Of a DNA stretch of 64,000 nt, positions 7,901-16,503 are shown in pieces. The notes beneath the pieces are model-generated. The model was given only the letters and a program-made list of their open reading frames with translations. It made no database searches and had not been told where the DNA came from. The stretch spans positions 5,529 to 69,528 of the forward strand of contig JAYVZE010000027.1 in NCBI GenBank assembly GCA_043783625.1. The letters run 5' to 3'. Each line of letters opens with the position of its first letter. Position 1 is the first letter of the stretch. A program made the translations under genes and the position numbers. The stretch is from JAFDVL01 sp043783625. Lineage in GTDB: Bacteria > Acidobacteriota > Blastocatellia > RBC074.

Positions 7901-8671
7901 TCAATGCTCGCTCAAAGCCATAATTCTTCGCCGTGCCAGTGTGACCATTTCATGCGGATTGCATGGCATGGCGCGAAATTGTGGCAAGACGCCGGCCAGT
8001 GAACGATCAGCGGAAATTCTGCCGATGTCCACCAGTAACGGAATATTGGCATGCGTCGCAGTGGCGCGGAGCTGTTGCAGCACGGCTTTCAACTGCGCCG
8101 GAGGAATATCTATGATGGCGATGTCATGCTTTTCACGACAGGCTTCCGCACATTCTTCGAGTGAAGTTGCCAGCGTAATTTCGATGCCGGTAGCATTAAA
8201 CGCATTGACCAGGTGCTGGCGATGAGCTTCGGAATCACTGACAATTAATAATTGCGGTGTCTGCGGCTTCGTTGTCACCTGCTGTGCCGGATGTCGCGCT
8301 AATCCTTCGCGCAAGGCAAATTCCAGTTCCGGTAAATTGATCGGCTTGCCAATGAAATCATCGGCTCCACCGCGCAGTGCGGCGACGGTATTTTCAACGA
8401 TGATTTCTCCTGTCACCATAATGATGACGGTTTCCGGTTTTTGCTGTTTGAAGGTGCGCAATAAATCCAGCCCGGAGCCATCCGGCAAATTAATATCCAG
8501 CAACACGGCCAGCGGTTCGGAAAGGGTGAATTTCTGCTGCGCCTCCACTGCGTTAGTAGCAATGATTACCTCATATCCCCAGTCTTGTAAGGCCTCTTGT
8601 AAAGCCCATCGGATCAGAGCTTCATCGTCTACGATCAAGATTTTATGATTACTTTTCAGAGCTTCGTTCAT
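7901..8671 (-). CDS. Response regulator with two receiver domains and no output domain
   Basis: A 256-residue two-component receiver protein. The first REC domain (about 9-128) is complete: Asp15/Asp16, phospho-acceptor Asp59 (LLDINLP), Thr86 and Lys108 (GKP). The second (about 140-250) is REC-like but degenerate: it keeps a strand ending IIDIPP, lacks the acidic pair and the Lys, and ends in RRRIMALSEH. No DNA-binding or enzyme domain follows, so it probably works by protein contact, for example as a phosphate sink or adaptor for the kinase at the start of the window. It is divergent from the second universal stress gene and has its own sigma-54 promoter. Confidence 0.88.
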   Translation of the reverse strand: MNEALKSNHKILIVDDEALIRWALQEALQDWGYEVIIATNAVEAQQKFTLSEPLAVLLDINLPDGSGLDLLRTFKQQKPETVIIMVTGEIIVENTVAALRGGADDFIGKPINLPELEFALREGLARHPAQQVTTKPQTPQLLIVSDSEAHRQHLVNAFNATGIEITLATSLEECAEACREKHDIAIIDIPPAQLKAVLQQLRATATHANIPLLVDIGRISADRSLAGVLPQFRAMPCNPHEMVTLARRRIMALSEH

Positions 8672-8723
8672 TCACGTTTACCTGTCGGGAGATAATTTTG
8701 CTAATGAGCTACAAGCTGAGCTG

Positions 8724-8739
8724 TGCAAGAATTGTTCCA
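8724..8739 (-). promoter_or_regulatory. Sigma-54 (-24/-12) promoter of the double-receiver gene
   Basis: On the minus strand TGGAACAATTCTTGCA has GG and GC 10 bases apart and a full TTGCA box. The predicted start near 8713 leaves a 42-base leader to the ATG at 8671. It is divergent from the promoter at 8878, with about 140 bases between them for shared activator sites. Confidence 0.7.
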
Positions 8740-8877
8740 GACCAAAACTACAGAAAAAGCCCTGCTTCATTGGACACGCTGCTATCTACCTTCATCATTA
8801 CTGCGAAATCTTCCTCACCTTCAGCTTTGTTTTGCGTAAAAACCCTCAACCGGCTGATGTTTTCTCTCTAATCATAA

Positions 8878-8893
8878 TGGCACAAGGATTGCC
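8878..8893 (+). promoter_or_regulatory. Sigma-54 (-24/-12) promoter of the second universal stress gene
   Basis: TGGCACAAGGATTGCC carries perfect TGGCA and TTGC boxes with 10 bases between GG and GC. The predicted start near 8904 gives a leader of about 37 bases, almost the same as at the first universal stress operon. Confidence 0.82.
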
Positions 8894-8940
8894 TAATTAA
8901 TGACTTGTCGAGTGTGAATAAAAATCTTCAAAGGATACTT

Positions 8941-9810
8941 ATGAAAATCTTACTTGCTTATGATGGATCAAGCGGAGCGCAGGCAGCGGTAGATGATTTG
9001 CTACAAGCTGGTCTGCCTCTTAAAGCACAAGTGCGCGTCGTAGCTGTGACAGAAAGCTGGATGCCGCCGCCTTCGAGCCTTGAATTACTCGCAGGTCGGG
9101 AAAGAGAATCAGAGGCGTTCATTCAGGCACGCGACGCCGCCGTTGCAATTCGCACGACGTTTCCTGAGTGGGAGGTGACACCGCAAAGTCAGTTCGGTTC
9201 CCCCGGAAATATTTTGCTGGAAATTGCTGACCACTGGAAGCCTGATTTAATCGTGGTCGGGTCGCACGGACACACGGCGATTGGTCGTTTTTTTCTGGGC
9301 AGCGTTTCGCAAAAAATTGTCACGGCGGCGCATTGTTCGGTGCGTGTCGCGCGAGGGCGCATCGAAGAGCCAGAGACGCCCTTACGCCTGATTGTCGGGA
9401 TGGATGGTTCCGCCGGAGCTACCGCTGCCGTAGACGCCGTAGTCAGGCGCAACTGGCCTGCCGGAACTGAAATCAGGCTAATAAATGCCTCGTGGAATTT
9501 ACCGTTAATGGGGCCGGAAGATGCAACTGCGGCATTGGCCGAATGGGTCGCCGAAGCCAAACAACAACTCGAAGAAAAAATGATTGAGGCGACACAACAA
9601 TTACAGGCTCGCGGCTTACAGATTTCACAGGTTATCAAGCAGGAAGACCCGAAACATCTGCTCTGCGATGAGGCTGAAAAATGGGGAGCGGATTGCATTT
9701 TCGTGGGCGCACAGGGCATCAGTAAAATTGAACGCCTGTTGCTGGGCAGCGTCTCCGCTTCGGTCGCAGCCCGGGCGCATTGCTCGGTTGAAGTTGTCCG
9801 GCAAACTTAA
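8941..9810 (+). CDS. Tandem-domain universal stress protein
   Basis: A 289-residue protein with two Usp domains (about 1-140 and 150-285). Both keep the nucleotide-binding pattern: VVGSHGHTAIGRFFLGSVSQ in the first and FVGAQGISKIERLLLGSVSA in the second, each followed by AHCSVxV. The ATG is chosen because AAAGGA lies just before it; an upstream TTG in frame has no ribosome site. Its stop TAA overlaps the stop of the convergent P-ATPase gene within the four bases TTAA. It differs enough from the first universal stress gene in the window to be an old paralogue rather than a recent copy. Confidence 0.93.
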   Translation: MKILLAYDGSSGAQAAVDDLLQAGLPLKAQVRVVAVTESWMPPPSSLELLAGRERESEAFIQARDAAVAIRTTFPEWEVTPQSQFGSPGNILLEIADHWKPDLIVVGSHGHTAIGRFFLGSVSQKIVTAAHCSVRVARGRIEEPETPLRLIVGMDGSAGATAAVDAVVRRNWPAGTEIRLINASWNLPLMGPEDATAALAEWVAEAKQQLEEKMIEATQQLQARGLQISQVIKQEDPKHLLCDEAEKWGADCIFVGAQGISKIERLLLGSVSASVAARAHCSVEVVRQT

Positions 9811-12299
9811 TCAAAATGTCCGCGATAAAGCCATCGCTTCATGATCTCAGCGACAACTAAGTAACCGGCAACCATCACCGCAATTGTCAGCAACAAGGTC
9901 AATGGTGGAGTCACGAATCCGAGGATTGAAGCCAGCGGCGTAAAAGGGAGCAGAATGCCCACCGCAACCGAGCTGAGAGTGCTGAACAGCAAAGCACCGT
10001 GCGGCTTGCTGCGCCAGGGAACATGGCGCGTCCGAATCACCAAAATCACTAATGTCTGAGTCGCCAGTGATTCGATAAACCACCCCGTGCGAAACAATTC
10101 TGCCTGCGCCTGAAAACCCCAGCGCAAAATACCAAACATCAGGAAATCAAAGACGGAACTCACTAATCCCATCCAGATCATATAACGGCGAATTAATGCA
10201 ACGCTCCACCGACGCGGCTTCAGCAAATAATCACTGTCTACGCGGTCGCCCGGAATCGTCACTTGCGAAAAATCGTACAGTAAATTGTTGAGCAAAATCT
10301 GCGGCGGCAGCAACGGAAGAAACGGCAGCAGGAGCGAAGCCCCCGCCATACTGAACATATTCCCGAAATTCGAGGAGGTTCCCATCAGGATATATTTCAT
10401 GACGTTGCCGAAGGTGCGCCGCCCTTCGATAATGCCGTCGTGGACAACATGCAGCGACTTGCGCAGCAGAATTAAATCCGCCGCTTCACGCGCTACGTCT
10501 ACCGCCGAATCCACTGACAAGCCAACATCTGCCACGCGCAAACTGGGCGCATCGTTAATGCCGTCGCCAAGATAACCGACTGCATGTCCGGCTTTTTGCA
10601 AGGCTTCAATAACACGCCGTTTCTGATCGGGGGAAACACGCGCAAAGATTGTCGTCCGCTGGGCTAATTGCGGCAAGGCCTGATCGGAAACTTTTTCAAG
10701 CTCTGCTCCGGTGATAACACCGCGCACCGTCAACCCGACTTCTTCACAGATTTTCTGTGTGATGATTTCGTTGTCACCCGTCAGCACTTTCACTTCGACC
10801 GCATCCCGTTGCAGTGCCTGAAGCGTAGCAGTGACAGATTTTTTCGGCGGATCAAGAAACGCTGCGAAGCCCAGAAAGACAAGTTCACGTTCTTCCTCTG
10901 TCGAAAAATGCGCATCATGATCGCTTGAAATTTCACGGTAAGCGATGCCGAGCACCCGATAACCTGCCTGACTCAGCGAGTTGAAAGTTGCATTACAAAG
11001 TTCCCGTGCAGCTTCATCCAGCATTTTCTGTTGTCCGTTTATTTCGCACGAAGTAGAGACTTCGAGAATGGATTCAGGCGCACCTTTGGCAATGAGATAT
11101 TTTTTATTTTCACCTTCGACGATGACCGAGAGGCGTCGCCGCTGAAAATCGAACGGCAGCTCATCTACTTTCACATACAGTGGAAGTGCCGCATGTTCGT
11201 GGCGTAAAATCGCCTCATCCAGTGGACTGCGCAGCCCTGTTTGATGGGTCGCATTCAACAAGGCGAATAATAATGTACGTTCATTTTCCTGCCCGTCAGG
11301 AGCCACGTGTCGTACCAGCGTAATGGCGCCTTCGGTGAGCGTTCCGGTTTTGTCAGTACAGAAAATATCAATGCTGCCGAGGTCTTCCAGCGCGGTCAGG
11401 CGTTTGACGATGACGTGTTTTTTCGATAATCGTAAGGCGCCATGTGCCAGCGTCACCGACATAATCATCGGCAATAATCCCGGCGTCAGTCCCACCGCCA
11501 AAGCTATCGCAAATAAAAAAGAATCAAGCGCGTTACGGTGAAATGCCAGATTAACCAGAAAGACAAAAAGCACGAGAATCCCGATGACTTTCGTTACGAA
11601 GACACCGAAGCCGCGCACGCCTCGCTCAAATTCAGTTTCGGGCGGAGTGTCCGCCAGCGTCCGCGCAAGATGTGCAAATTCTGTTCCCGCACCAGTGCCG
11701 GTGAGTTCAATCAGTGCTTCACCGCCAGTCACCGTTGTCCCGAGCCAAACCTGATGCTCTTTAGCTGCGGGCTGATCCGTGATTTCTCCAGCAATCTTTT
11801 CAACTGGGAACGATTCTCCGGTAAAAGCAGCCTGATCCACAAAAAAATCTTTGGCATGGAAGACTCTTCCATCGGCAGGAACAAGATCGCCAACCGACAA
11901 TTGCACCAGATCGCCGGAGACCAGTTCACGCGCTGGAATGATTCGTAATTTCCCGTCACGAAGCACGGCGGCACGAAGTGCGACTGACGCACGCAGGGCT
12001 GCCGCCGCTTTCCCTGAACGCCGCTCCTGAATAAAATCAAGCGTCACACTGAGTAAAATAATAACTGCGATAATGGCAGCATTGATGGTCTCCCCGGCAA
12101 AGGCTGAAACGACACTCGCAACCAGCAAAATCAGGACTAGCGGATGCGTGAAGTGCGAAAGATAAATAACAAATCCGTTACGCTCGGTGTGCGAAATAAG
12201 TTCGTTATAACCGGATTGCTTGAGGCGGCGAGCAGCTTCAATTGCAGTCAACCCGCTCGCATCCGGCTGCTTTAGGGTTGAATCGTTGATGAGTTCCAT
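9807..12299 (-). CDS. mgtA: Magnesium-type P-type ATPase (MgtA family)
   Basis: An 830-residue inner-membrane cation pump of the P3B group. Landmarks are the actuator motif FTGESFPVEK, an M4 region AVGLTPGLLPMIMSVTLAHGA, the phosphorylation motif CTDKTGTLTEG (Asp near residue 335), the nucleotide-domain KGAPE, the hinge GDGINDAPSLRVADVGLSVD and the M5 segment LLNNLLYDFSQ, which is characteristic of MgtA/MgtB. The ATG at 12299 follows AAAGGGA; an upstream TTG would add 13 unlikely residues. A consensus sigma-54 promoter on its strand lies about 270 bases upstream, with a 184-base palindrome inside the leader. Substrate is probably Mg2+, but acidobacterial members are not tested here. Confidence 0.93.
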   Translation of the reverse strand: MELINDSTLKQPDASGLTAIEAARRLKQSGYNELISHTERNGFVIYLSHFTHPLVLILLVASVVSAFAGETINAAIIAVIILLSVTLDFIQERRSGKAAAALRASVALRAAVLRDGKLRIIPARELVSGDLVQLSVGDLVPADGRVFHAKDFFVDQAAFTGESFPVEKIAGEITDQPAAKEHQVWLGTTVTGGEALIELTGTGAGTEFAHLARTLADTPPETEFERGVRGFGVFVTKVIGILVLFVFLVNLAFHRNALDSFLFAIALAVGLTPGLLPMIMSVTLAHGALRLSKKHVIVKRLTALEDLGSIDIFCTDKTGTLTEGAITLVRHVAPDGQENERTLLFALLNATHQTGLRSPLDEAILRHEHAALPLYVKVDELPFDFQRRRLSVIVEGENKKYLIAKGAPESILEVSTSCEINGQQKMLDEAARELCNATFNSLSQAGYRVLGIAYREISSDHDAHFSTEEERELVFLGFAAFLDPPKKSVTATLQALQRDAVEVKVLTGDNEIITQKICEEVGLTVRGVITGAELEKVSDQALPQLAQRTTIFARVSPDQKRRVIEALQKAGHAVGYLGDGINDAPSLRVADVGLSVDSAVDVAREAADLILLRKSLHVVHDGIIEGRRTFGNVMKYILMGTSSNFGNMFSMAGASLLLPFLPLLPPQILLNNLLYDFSQVTIPGDRVDSDYLLKPRRWSVALIRRYMIWMGLVSSVFDFLMFGILRWGFQAQAELFRTGWFIESLATQTLVILVIRTRHVPWRSKPHGALLFSTLSSVAVGILLPFTPLASILGFVTPPLTLLLTIAVMVAGYLVVAEIMKRWLYRGHFD

Positions 12300-12356
12300 T
12301 GGGTATTCCCTTTGTAGTGAACGTGAGTTCGAGATCAAAAATAAATATATCTTTCA

Positions 12357-12540
12357 GCAATTTTTTCGTTAGCCCAGCCCGTTTACGGCTGGGTCAGATA
12401 CGAAATAAATATCTCAGCCCGGTTTACCGGGCTTGCAAAGTGCTTCAGCTAAAGCAAATTGGAAGCCCGGTAAACCGGGCTGGATATGCGTTCCACAATT
12501 TTCCCCAGCCGTAAACGGGCTGGGCTAACGAAAAAATTGC
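12357..12540. repeat. Nested 184-bp palindrome in the mgtA leader
   Basis: The outer arms (12357-12393 and 12504-12540) are perfect 37-base reverse complements. Inside them is a second 20-base inverted pair around 12415-12434 and 12463-12482 (AGCCCGGTTTACCGGGCT core), and at the centre a small TGCTT/AAAGCA hairpin. Each arm also contains its own hairpin. It lies between the sigma-54 promoter at 12581-12595 and the mgtA start, so removing it would shorten the leader from about 270 to about 86 bases. The rest of the 12300-12742 gap holds only that promoter and the phosphoketolase ribosome site. Confidence 0.9.
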
Positions 12541-12580
12541 CCGGAACTCGCGGTAGTTTCTTAGCGCACTAAAAACAAGG

Positions 12581-12595
12581 GCAAGCAACGTGCCA
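12581..12595 (-). promoter_or_regulatory. Consensus sigma-54 promoter for mgtA
   Basis: On the minus strand TGGCACGTTGCTTGC is an exact match to TGGCACG-N4-TTGC. The predicted start is near 12569. It is the strongest -24/-12 site in the window. An overlapping, poorer match on the + strand (GG at 12580, GC at 12592) could serve phosphoketolase, but it has three mismatches. Confidence 0.8.
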
Positions 12596-12742
12596 TCAAC
12601 ATTCGTTAGATTTAGAGACGTAGCCATGACGCGATAGGGGAATTTTCACCGAAGCTGCGGCATTTCACCCAATACTCAATTGGATTTAAAGATTTTGGCA
12701 TTATCTGATGGGTGGTCTGACATTTGCACAGCAAAGGAGATC

Positions 12743-15139
12743 ATGACAACGCAAACCATTTTACCCGACGCAATAAACCAACCAGCGCAAATTAATGAGG
12801 CAACCGCACGTTATCAACGCGCCGTTAATTACCTTTCAGCGGCGCAAATTTATCTTCAGTCCAATCCCTTGCTGCGCGAACCTTTACAGGCTGAACACAT
12901 CAAGGCTCGACTGCTTGGACATTTTGGTACGGCTCCCGGCATCAATCTGATCTATACCCATCTCAACCGCCTGATTCTACGCACTGAAGCGAACATTTTG
13001 CTCGTGACCGGGCCGGGGCATGGAGCAGCGGCAAATATGGCCAATATGTATCTGGAAGGGACGCTGACGGAGTTCTATCCCGAAGTCACACGAGACCTCG
13101 CGGGGCTGGAAATTTTCCTGAAACGCTTCTCGTGGCCGTACGGATTTCCCAGCCATCTCAGTCCGGCACTTCCCGGCGTAATTAGTGAAGGCGGCGAGCT
13201 GGGCTATGCGCTGGCCACTTCATTCGGCGCAGCGTTCGATAATCCAGATTTGATCGTAGCGTGTATTGTCGGCGACGGCGAAGCAGAAACCGGCCCCACC
13301 GCCGGAGCGTGGCACAGTAACAAATTTTTAAGCCCGGCAACGGATGGCGCAGTGTTACCCATTCTGCATCTGAACGGGTTCAAGATTTCCAATCCAACCC
13401 TCTTTGCGACGATGACGGATGATGAATTGAAGGCTTTGTTCACGGGCTACGGCTACGCGGTGCGCATCGTCAGTAACAGCGATCAGTTGGACGAAGAGAT
13501 GAATGAGGCACTGGATTGGGCGTATCGTGAAATTCGTGCGCTGCAGGGACAGGCGCGACTTGGACACATGCCGGAGCGTCCGCAGTGGCCAATGATTATT
13601 TTGCAAACGCCAAAAGGCATGGGCTGTCCGCCGAACATGGACGGTCATCCGGTGGAAGGCTCTTTCCGCTCCCATCAAATTCCCGTCAAAGAACCGAAAA
13701 CGAATCCGGCACATCTGGCGGCGCTGGAGCATTGGTTACGTTCCTACCGGGCGGAAGAATTATTTGATAATGAAGGGCGTCCCTGCGCTGATATTCTGGC
13801 ACTGTGTCCGCAACACGATCAGCGAATTGCGATGAACCCGCACAGCTTCGGAGGTGAACGACTTGTCCCGCTGCAACTTCCCGCGCCGAACGCTCACGCC
13901 GTCGAAATTAAGTTGCGCGGCGCACAAAGCATCAGCCACATGAAATTTCTTGGTGCTTATTTAAGCGAAGTCATCACCCGCAATCAATCGCAACGCAATT
14001 TCCGTATCGTCTGCCCCGATGAACTGGAATCCAATCGCCTCGCGGAAGTGCTGACAGTGACCGACCGACAATATATCTGGCCGCTGCCGCCAAGTGCCGA
14101 ACATACCAGTCACGACGGGCGCGTCCTTGAAATTCTCAGTGAGCATAATTGTCAGGGCTGGTTGCAGGGTTATTTATTGACCGGAAGGCACGGGCTATTT
14201 TCCTGCTACGAAGCATTTTTACCCATTGTTGACGGGATGATGAACCAGTACGCAAAGTTCCTCAAAGCTTCGCTCGAAGTGGCGTGGCGTAAACCCGTTG
14301 CTTCGTTAAATTATTTACTGACTTCCGAAGCGTGGCGTCAGGATCACAACGGATATTCGCATCAGGGGCCCGGATTCATCAACAATTTACTCACCAAGAA
14401 AGGTCGCACGTATCGCATCTATTTGCCGCCCGATGCAAATTGCCTCCTCTCGACGATGGATCATTGTTTGCGTTCGACGAATTACATCAACCTCGTCATC
14501 GCCGGAAAACAACCGATGCCCCAATGGTTGACGATGGAAGAAGCAATTGAGCATTGCCGCGTCGGTGCCTCCATCTGGCATTGGGCCAGTGTGAATGACG
14601 GCGAAGACCCTGAAATCGTCCTCGCGGCCTGTGGCGACAACCTGACGCTCGAAGTCATGGCTGCCGCTCAAATTCTGCGCGAAGAAACACCTGAGTGGCG
14701 CATTCGTGTAGTCAATGTCACCGATTTAATGATGCTGGGAATTCCACAAAAATATCCGCACGGGCTTACGGAAGACCGCTTCCAGCGGCTCTTCCCGCTT
14801 GATTGCCCGGTGATTTTCAATTTTCACGGTTACACTGCCGCGATCAAGCAACTTGTCTGGGAACGACCGGAAAATGCCAGATTTCAGATCAATGGTTATC
14901 GGGAAGAAGGTTCGACGACGACGCCATTTGATATGATGATTCGCAATCGCTCCAGCCGCTATCATATCGTGATTCAGGCTGCGCAGAAATTGGCGAAAGC
15001 AAACCCGCAAGTCGCAGCCCGTGCCGAAGCGTTGATTCGGAAGTATGAAGACAAACTCCGCGAACACCGCGAATATGTAGCAACGTACGGCATTGACCCG
15101 CCGGAAATCTCGGACTGGAAATGGCGACGAGAAATTTAA
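12743..15139 (+). CDS. xfp: Phosphoketolase (xylulose-5-P/fructose-6-P)
   Basis: A thiamine-diphosphate enzyme of 798 residues that splits xylulose 5-phosphate or fructose 6-phosphate with phosphate to give acetyl phosphate plus an aldose phosphate. Visible signatures are RYQRAVNYLSAAQIYL near the N-terminus, VTGPGHGAAANMANMYLEG, the ThDP motif region VGDGEAETGPTAGAWHSNKF, the conserved HMPERPQWPMIILQTPKGMG segment and SEAWRQDHNGYSHQGPGF. The ATG is chosen because AAAGGAG lies 3 bases upstream (12733-12739); a longer TTG frame has no ribosome site. Together with acetate kinase it forms a phosphoketolase-acetate route to ATP that needs no oxygen. Confidence 0.97.
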   Translation: MTTQTILPDAINQPAQINEATARYQRAVNYLSAAQIYLQSNPLLREPLQAEHIKARLLGHFGTAPGINLIYTHLNRLILRTEANILLVTGPGHGAAANMANMYLEGTLTEFYPEVTRDLAGLEIFLKRFSWPYGFPSHLSPALPGVISEGGELGYALATSFGAAFDNPDLIVACIVGDGEAETGPTAGAWHSNKFLSPATDGAVLPILHLNGFKISNPTLFATMTDDELKALFTGYGYAVRIVSNSDQLDEEMNEALDWAYREIRALQGQARLGHMPERPQWPMIILQTPKGMGCPPNMDGHPVEGSFRSHQIPVKEPKTNPAHLAALEHWLRSYRAEELFDNEGRPCADILALCPQHDQRIAMNPHSFGGERLVPLQLPAPNAHAVEIKLRGAQSISHMKFLGAYLSEVITRNQSQRNFRIVCPDELESNRLAEVLTVTDRQYIWPLPPSAEHTSHDGRVLEILSEHNCQGWLQGYLLTGRHGLFSCYEAFLPIVDGMMNQYAKFLKASLEVAWRKPVASLNYLLTSEAWRQDHNGYSHQGPGFINNLLTKKGRTYRIYLPPDANCLLSTMDHCLRSTNYINLVIAGKQPMPQWLTMEEAIEHCRVGASIWHWASVNDGEDPEIVLAACGDNLTLEVMAAAQILREETPEWRIRVVNVTDLMMLGIPQKYPHGLTEDRFQRLFPLDCPVIFNFHGYTAAIKQLVWERPENARFQINGYREEGSTTTPFDMMIRNRSSRYHIVIQAAQKLAKANPQVAARAEALIRKYEDKLREHREYVATYGIDPPEISDWKWRREI

Positions 15140-15146
15140 AAAGCTC

Positions 15147-15190
15147 GAACAATAACGAGTAATACTCCTCCGTGTTACTCGTTATTGTTC
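15147..15190. terminator. Strong hairpin between convergent genes
   Basis: A perfect 16-base inverted repeat (arms 15147-15162 and 15175-15190, core AACAATAACGAGTAA) with a 12-base loop, 7 bases after the phosphoketolase stop and facing the convergent basic-protein gene. There is no T tract, so it may be a factor-assisted terminator or another member of the window's palindrome population. Confidence 0.65.
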
Positions 15191-15225
15191 AAGCATAATG
15201 CCGAATTCAAATGAATCAGGCAGGT

Positions 15226-15573
15226 TTATTTCCGCGTACGGGCATTGTGTTTCTGGCGATGAATTTTGCGACTTGCCTGATTTTGTTCATGACGGATTTC
15301 TTTCCGCTCGGTGCCTGTTACTGTCCCGTCAGCCCTGGCTGCCCGTTTGTCTTCGCGGATCGCCTTCTCGTCTTTTATAACCGAAGCGGCTTCGCCTTTG
15401 GTCAGCTCTCCTGAGCGGACGCCCCTTCTGATCCGGGTCGCCTGCCGTTTCTGTCGCTCTCTAATCACGGGCGTCTTAACACCGGGAGTTGTTTTTTCAG
15501 TTTGCGCTCCGGCGACGACTGTCAATCCGAAAAGCAAACCTAACAGTAAACAAATTGAGTATAGTTTTTTCAT
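15226..15573 (-). CDS. Exported small basic helical protein
   Basis: A 115-residue protein with a clear signal peptide (about 1-23, LLFGLTVVAGAQ). The mature part is strongly basic and helical, with two related helix-loop segments: RRGVRSGELTKGEAASVIKDE and RAARADGTVTGTERKEIRHE, ending in NQASRKIHRQKHNARTRK. I have seen similar small periplasmic proteins of unknown function in other bacteria (pattern GVxSGxLT...EAxxI...DGxxTxxER). It converges on phosphoketolase and is not obviously in an operon. The D-G-x-x-T segment resembles a degenerate EF-hand loop, but the acidic ligands are incomplete. Confidence 0.8.
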   Translation of the reverse strand: MKKLYSICLLLGLLFGLTVVAGAQTEKTTPGVKTPVIRERQKRQATRIRRGVRSGELTKGEAASVIKDEKAIREDKRAARADGTVTGTERKEIRHEQNQASRKIHRQKHNARTRK

Positions 15574-15873
15574 ATTGTTATCATCTCCATTTCAGGTTAA
15601 GGTCTCAAAATTATCAAGGCATTGGCAACTTGCCTGCCGCTAATATTACATAGTGTTCGTAATTGCCAAAACGTATCAATTATTTTTTTCTTCGATTTTC
15701 TTCTTCCCCGGCACTCGCAAGACAATATTAACACCTGCGCCTGATTCGGTTCGTGCAGGCTATACCTGAGATGGATCAAAAATAATTCACTTTTTTTCTA
15801 CGGACAGGCATAATTATAAAACTTGCGCATCTCGTGCAACTCTGCGATCCACAGTTAAGGAGTGCAAAACCTT

Positions 15874-16416
15874 TTGCTTGATAGCGAACTCGTTCAAACA
15901 ATTCAAGCTGGAAATTCTGAAGCGGAAGCAATTCTGTATGAGAAATTCTCGGCACGGATTTATTTCCTCGCGCTCAGTGAATTGCACTCCAAAGTTGACG
16001 CCGAAGATGTCCGTGCCGAAACTTTCCTGCGCGTCATTCAAGCGTTGCGGGCAGGTAAATTGCGTTCTGCCGAATCCTTGCCATCCTTTATTGTCGGCTT
16101 CGCGCTGAACATTACCCGTGAACATATCCGCCAAAAATATAAAACTGACTCGCTTGAAGATTTTGAATATGACATTGCCAGCGATGATTCGATGGAACGC
16201 ACTTTCTTAAATGCCGAATCAGGTAAAGCATTGGAACAAGCTGCCAAACAATTGAAGCCGCGTGAACAACAATTTTTGCGCATGTATTATTACGAAGAGC
16301 TGTCGAGTGACGAAATTGCCAACAAATTAGGCATAAAAGTAGAGCGTTTGCGCCTGATAAAATCCCGGACGTTACAAAGCTTTCGGGAAGTTTATAAAAA
16401 AATTGCTAAACGTTGA
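15874..16416 (+). CDS. ECF-family RNA polymerase sigma factor
   Basis: A sigma-70-like factor of about 180 residues with only regions 2 and 4. Region 2 is YEKFSARIYFLALSEL...DAEDVRAETFLRVIQAL and region 4 is LKPREQQFLRMYYYEELSSDEIANKLGIKVERLRLIKSRTL. The start is uncertain. A GTG at 15862 would overlap the only ribosome site (AAGGAG, 15857-15862), so I prefer the TTG at 15874, 11 bases behind it. The zinc-finger membrane protein 1.2 kb downstream is its likely anti-sigma partner. The preceding gap (15574-15873) has no gene that I can support. Confidence 0.9.
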   Translation: MLDSELVQTIQAGNSEAEAILYEKFSARIYFLALSELHSKVDAEDVRAETFLRVIQALRAGKLRSAESLPSFIVGFALNITREHIRQKYKTDSLEDFEYDIASDDSMERTFLNAESGKALEQAAKQLKPREQQFLRMYYYEELSSDEIANKLGIKVERLRLIKSRTLQSFREVYKKIAKR

Positions 16417-16503
16417 TACAAATTCTAACTAGGTGACACTAAGCAGCGAGACGGTGAATTGAACCGGCGGCTTACCCTCTAAATTGAAAGGAATGGTATC
16501 AAC

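Noticed and set aside
9189..9719. A 176-residue open frame on the minus strand inside the second universal stress gene
   Set aside because: It is the mirror of the universal stress protein's codons; Cys/Ser-rich, no family resemblance and no ribosome site.
12357..12540. Interpretation of the mgtA leader as an M-box magnesium riboswitch
   Set aside because: The leader is dominated by a perfect nested palindrome of the type found elsewhere in the window, and none of the conserved M-box core elements is visible.
12713..12728. A good-looking -24/-12 match (TGGTCTGACATTTGCA) just upstream of phosphoketolase
   Set aside because: Its predicted transcription start (near 12739) would fall at the end of the AAAGGAG ribosome site (12733-12739) and only 4 bases before the ATG, so it cannot make a normally translated mRNA.
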